From Nemopilema nomurai (Eukaryota; Cnidaria; Scyphozoa; Rhizostomeae; Rhizostomatidae), in contig ML133433.1 in assembly GCA_003864495.1 (NCBI GenBank), forward strand, positions 1,561,618-1,625,617: a stretch of DNA of 64,000 nt. The letters are read 5' to 3'. The stretch's first letter is position 1, and every line of letters starts with the position of its first letter. Made by a program: the position numbers and the translations under genes. A model generated the notes under the pieces. The model was not told the DNA's origin and made no database searches. It was given only the letters and a program-made list of their open reading frames with translations. Below, piece after piece: positions 62,088 to 64,000 of this stretch.

Positions 62088-63575
62088 TGGCACGCCAAAC
62101 CCGTCAAAAGTAATCAAAATTGTTGTTGACTGTTGAAATTTGGTTGTTAAGTTCCTGAAATTTGTTTGTTGTTAAAATACATAGTTTTTGTCATCAAAAT
62201 TAGTAATTGTTAAATTCTGACTGTCAAGTTTTCAAATTCTGTTTGTCAAATTTTCACATTCTGATTGTCAAATTTTTGAATTCTGATTGTCAAATTTTCA
62301 GATTTTGATTGTAAAAATTTCAGAGTCTGATTATCAGATTTTCAAATCTCTGCTCGCACAACGAGGCTACACATTCCTCTACAAGGAGGCTGCAGCCACG
62401 TTGTTGTTGTTCGCGTCCTTCCTTCGTCATGTCTGCTGCCAACGTATTGCTGAGTACAATTCACTGGCTTCTGAAGGACGCCAAGCCCACGAATCTGTGC
62501 CACGACCAACATCAGTGGAAGATGAAGTTACTACATTGTTTCGAGAAAAGGAGTCGTGATGAATAATGCGACCAGTGGCGATGGTGCACCAGCAGGGCCC
62601 GAGCAGTTCCAGCGAGATATCAAGGGCCTTACAACAGGCCTGTAAGACCTACTTTTGGCAATTATGCATCCAGTTACCGACCTGGTACCTCATCGTTGCC
62701 TTATGCACCAGTACCAGCTTTTAGGCCGTCAATATGCCATAAATAGTTGGGACCTTCTGTTTATTCTGAATCGTTTCCTTATTGCTATTCCCCATTAATC
62801 TACAATGGATAGGCTATCACACACATTCTAGCACGTTGACTCCAGAATCCTTTGGCGCGAGGACTCCCCATCACTAAAGTTGCACCAGCCAGCATTTGGA
62901 GTTCTTTCTCAAATATTTTTAATAACAGTGTCTAACTAGCACTGTCATCAAATGAAATGCCAAATTCATTACGTCTTCTTCTCAATGCACTTTCACTTAC
63001 TCCAAGGATTAGGGCAATGGAAACCCAAGAAAACCAAATTCCTTCAGAGACGAAACATCTGCTGTGTCTATCTTAAAGCGTGGCCTTCCACCAGTTGAAT
63101 TTTCTTTTTGAAGATTCACGTAATTCCGAGTCTGAGTCTGGTTGTAATGTTATCCATGATTTGGTAATGAAAGGTGAGCTTAAAGGCGAGTTGTTCCAAT
63201 GTGTTTGCAAATTGATTGTGACCATTTTGGGTGAGCTCACTGACGAAAACAGAAGTTATTTGGATGTAAATTTGCAACTGTCTTTCGCCAAATTCTATAC
63301 AGTTAACATCTCTTGTTTCAAAAGCATGTTCGATCCCTTGCAAGAGCGATAGCAAGGATCTATAAAAGTCGTCCAGTGTGCCCTCCCTTCAGTTTTGCAC
63401 GCAGCCTCGTTCGGGATAATTTGGAAATTCGACATCAGAATTTGAAAATTTGGCAATCACAAATTCGGATTACAAAAACTAAGCATAGTAATAGAAAACA
63501 AATCTCAGGAACTAAACAACCAAATTTCAACAGTCAACAACAATTCTGAATACTTTTGACGGGTTTGGCGTGCCA
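62088..63575 (-). mobile_element. TIR DNA transposon with truncated integrase-like ORF, copy B
   Basis: The counterpart of 55729-57222, 1,488 bp, with the same ends and TA flanks. The minus-strand ORF (63355 down to 63116) shares its first 70 residues with copy A. It then diverges because a short deletion near 63145 shifts the frame, so it is further decayed. Confidence 0.8.
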
Positions 63576-63725
63576 TAGATGGGGGAGTCAACCTTGGTGG
63601 ACGTTTAAAGTTTAAGGGGAAGTCAACATTTCGAGTTTCAAATTTATTTGATCGAATTTTCATCATTCTCAACATTCAAAGAAATATCATAGTTCAACCA
63701 CTTTGTGATGGTTTAGAAAGGTCTA

Positions 63726-63993
63726 CAATCTCTGCCAAAAGTAGTTGGAACACCGTGAGATTTTTTTGATTTTGCGACCCCCGTTCTATTTCCGTCTCTC
63801 CTTGGTAGCTGCAATCCCCTTGCCCCTCAAACAATGTTGAATCTTTAGAGGAAGGGCATAGGTACATGAGCATACTTAATTTTTGTTATCAGATTATTCA
63901 CTTTTGCGCTACACAACATTGTTTGCGGGGCGAGGGGATGTGGCAACGTTGCGTAAATTAGGGCAAGTGTTCCAAGACTTTTGGCAGAGATTG
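63726..63993. mobile_element. Tc1/mariner-type MITE, copy B
   Basis: The counterpart of 57372-57639, also 268 bp with the same inverted ends and TA flanks. It lies seven bases from the window edge. Confidence 0.8.
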
Positions 63994-64000
63994 TAGAATG

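Larger units (their letters stand above)
59678..64000. repeat. Large direct duplication, copy B (runs to the window edge)
   Basis: This is the second copy of 53268-57646, starting at the shared GTTAAGCCGATTATC. The offset is 6410 bp at the left and 6354 bp at the right. Small deletions relative to copy A occur near 60395 and 60855 and inside the transposon ORF. The right border is not visible: the match still holds at base 64000. Confidence 0.93.

Noticed and set aside
53268..64000. LTR retrotransposon with 4.3 kb LTRs
   Set aside because: The repeats do not start TG or end CA as seen, contain complete DNA transposons, and the internal part encodes no gag or pol.

Overview
The window is eukaryotic nuclear DNA. 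Genes are split into many small exons with GT-AG introns of a few hundred bases, and the DNA is AT-rich with many dispersed and tandem repeats. Gene content (a complete laminin alpha chain of the alpha3/alpha5 architecture, OST4, an SVOP/SV2-like transporter relic) indicates an early-branching animal. A cnidarian, probably an anthozoan, is my best inference, but the species cannot be fixed from the sequence alone.

Layout. 1-1442: probable last two exons of a gene entering from the left, with a Lys/Ser-rich tail. 1443-8886: mostly non-coding; it holds the 38-codon OST4 gene (4367-4483) and, just upstream, a tRNA-derived SINE with a perfect 14-bp target-site duplication. 8887-49176: one laminin alpha gene on the plus strand. 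I resolved it into 49 exons whose phases all agree, giving 3,845 codons plus stop (LN, 11 LEa, L4b, LEb, L4a, LEc, coiled coil, LG1-3, Thr-rich linker, LG4-5). 49540-50047: a 20-bp satellite array. 50048-53267: little recognisable, with one candidate first exon at 51860. 53268-57646 and 59678-64000: two direct copies of a 4.3-4.4 kb segment carrying a 15-bp satellite, a 1.49 kb inverted-repeat transposon with a truncated integrase-like ORF, and a small Tc1/mariner-type MITE. Between the copies lies a frameshifted, intronless-looking MFS transporter pseudogene (58224-59557, minus strand).

The laminin gene dominates the window. Its product should be secreted, trimerise with beta and gamma chains through the coiled coil, polymerise through the LN domain and bind cell-surface receptors through the LG domains. 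Unusual points are: a mucin-like LG3-LG4 linker made of 24 perfect 18-bp units; a by-eye identical second copy of LN exon 4 separated from the first by about 1.1 kb holding a foreign, frameshifted Ig-domain exon; decayed tandem copies of the start of exon 43; two furin-like basic sites; and an intron with a hAT-type MITE nested in a Harbinger-like element.

No CRISPR, operon or bacterial-type system is present. All exon borders were read by eye from splice signals, phase and family resemblance, with no transcript evidence.
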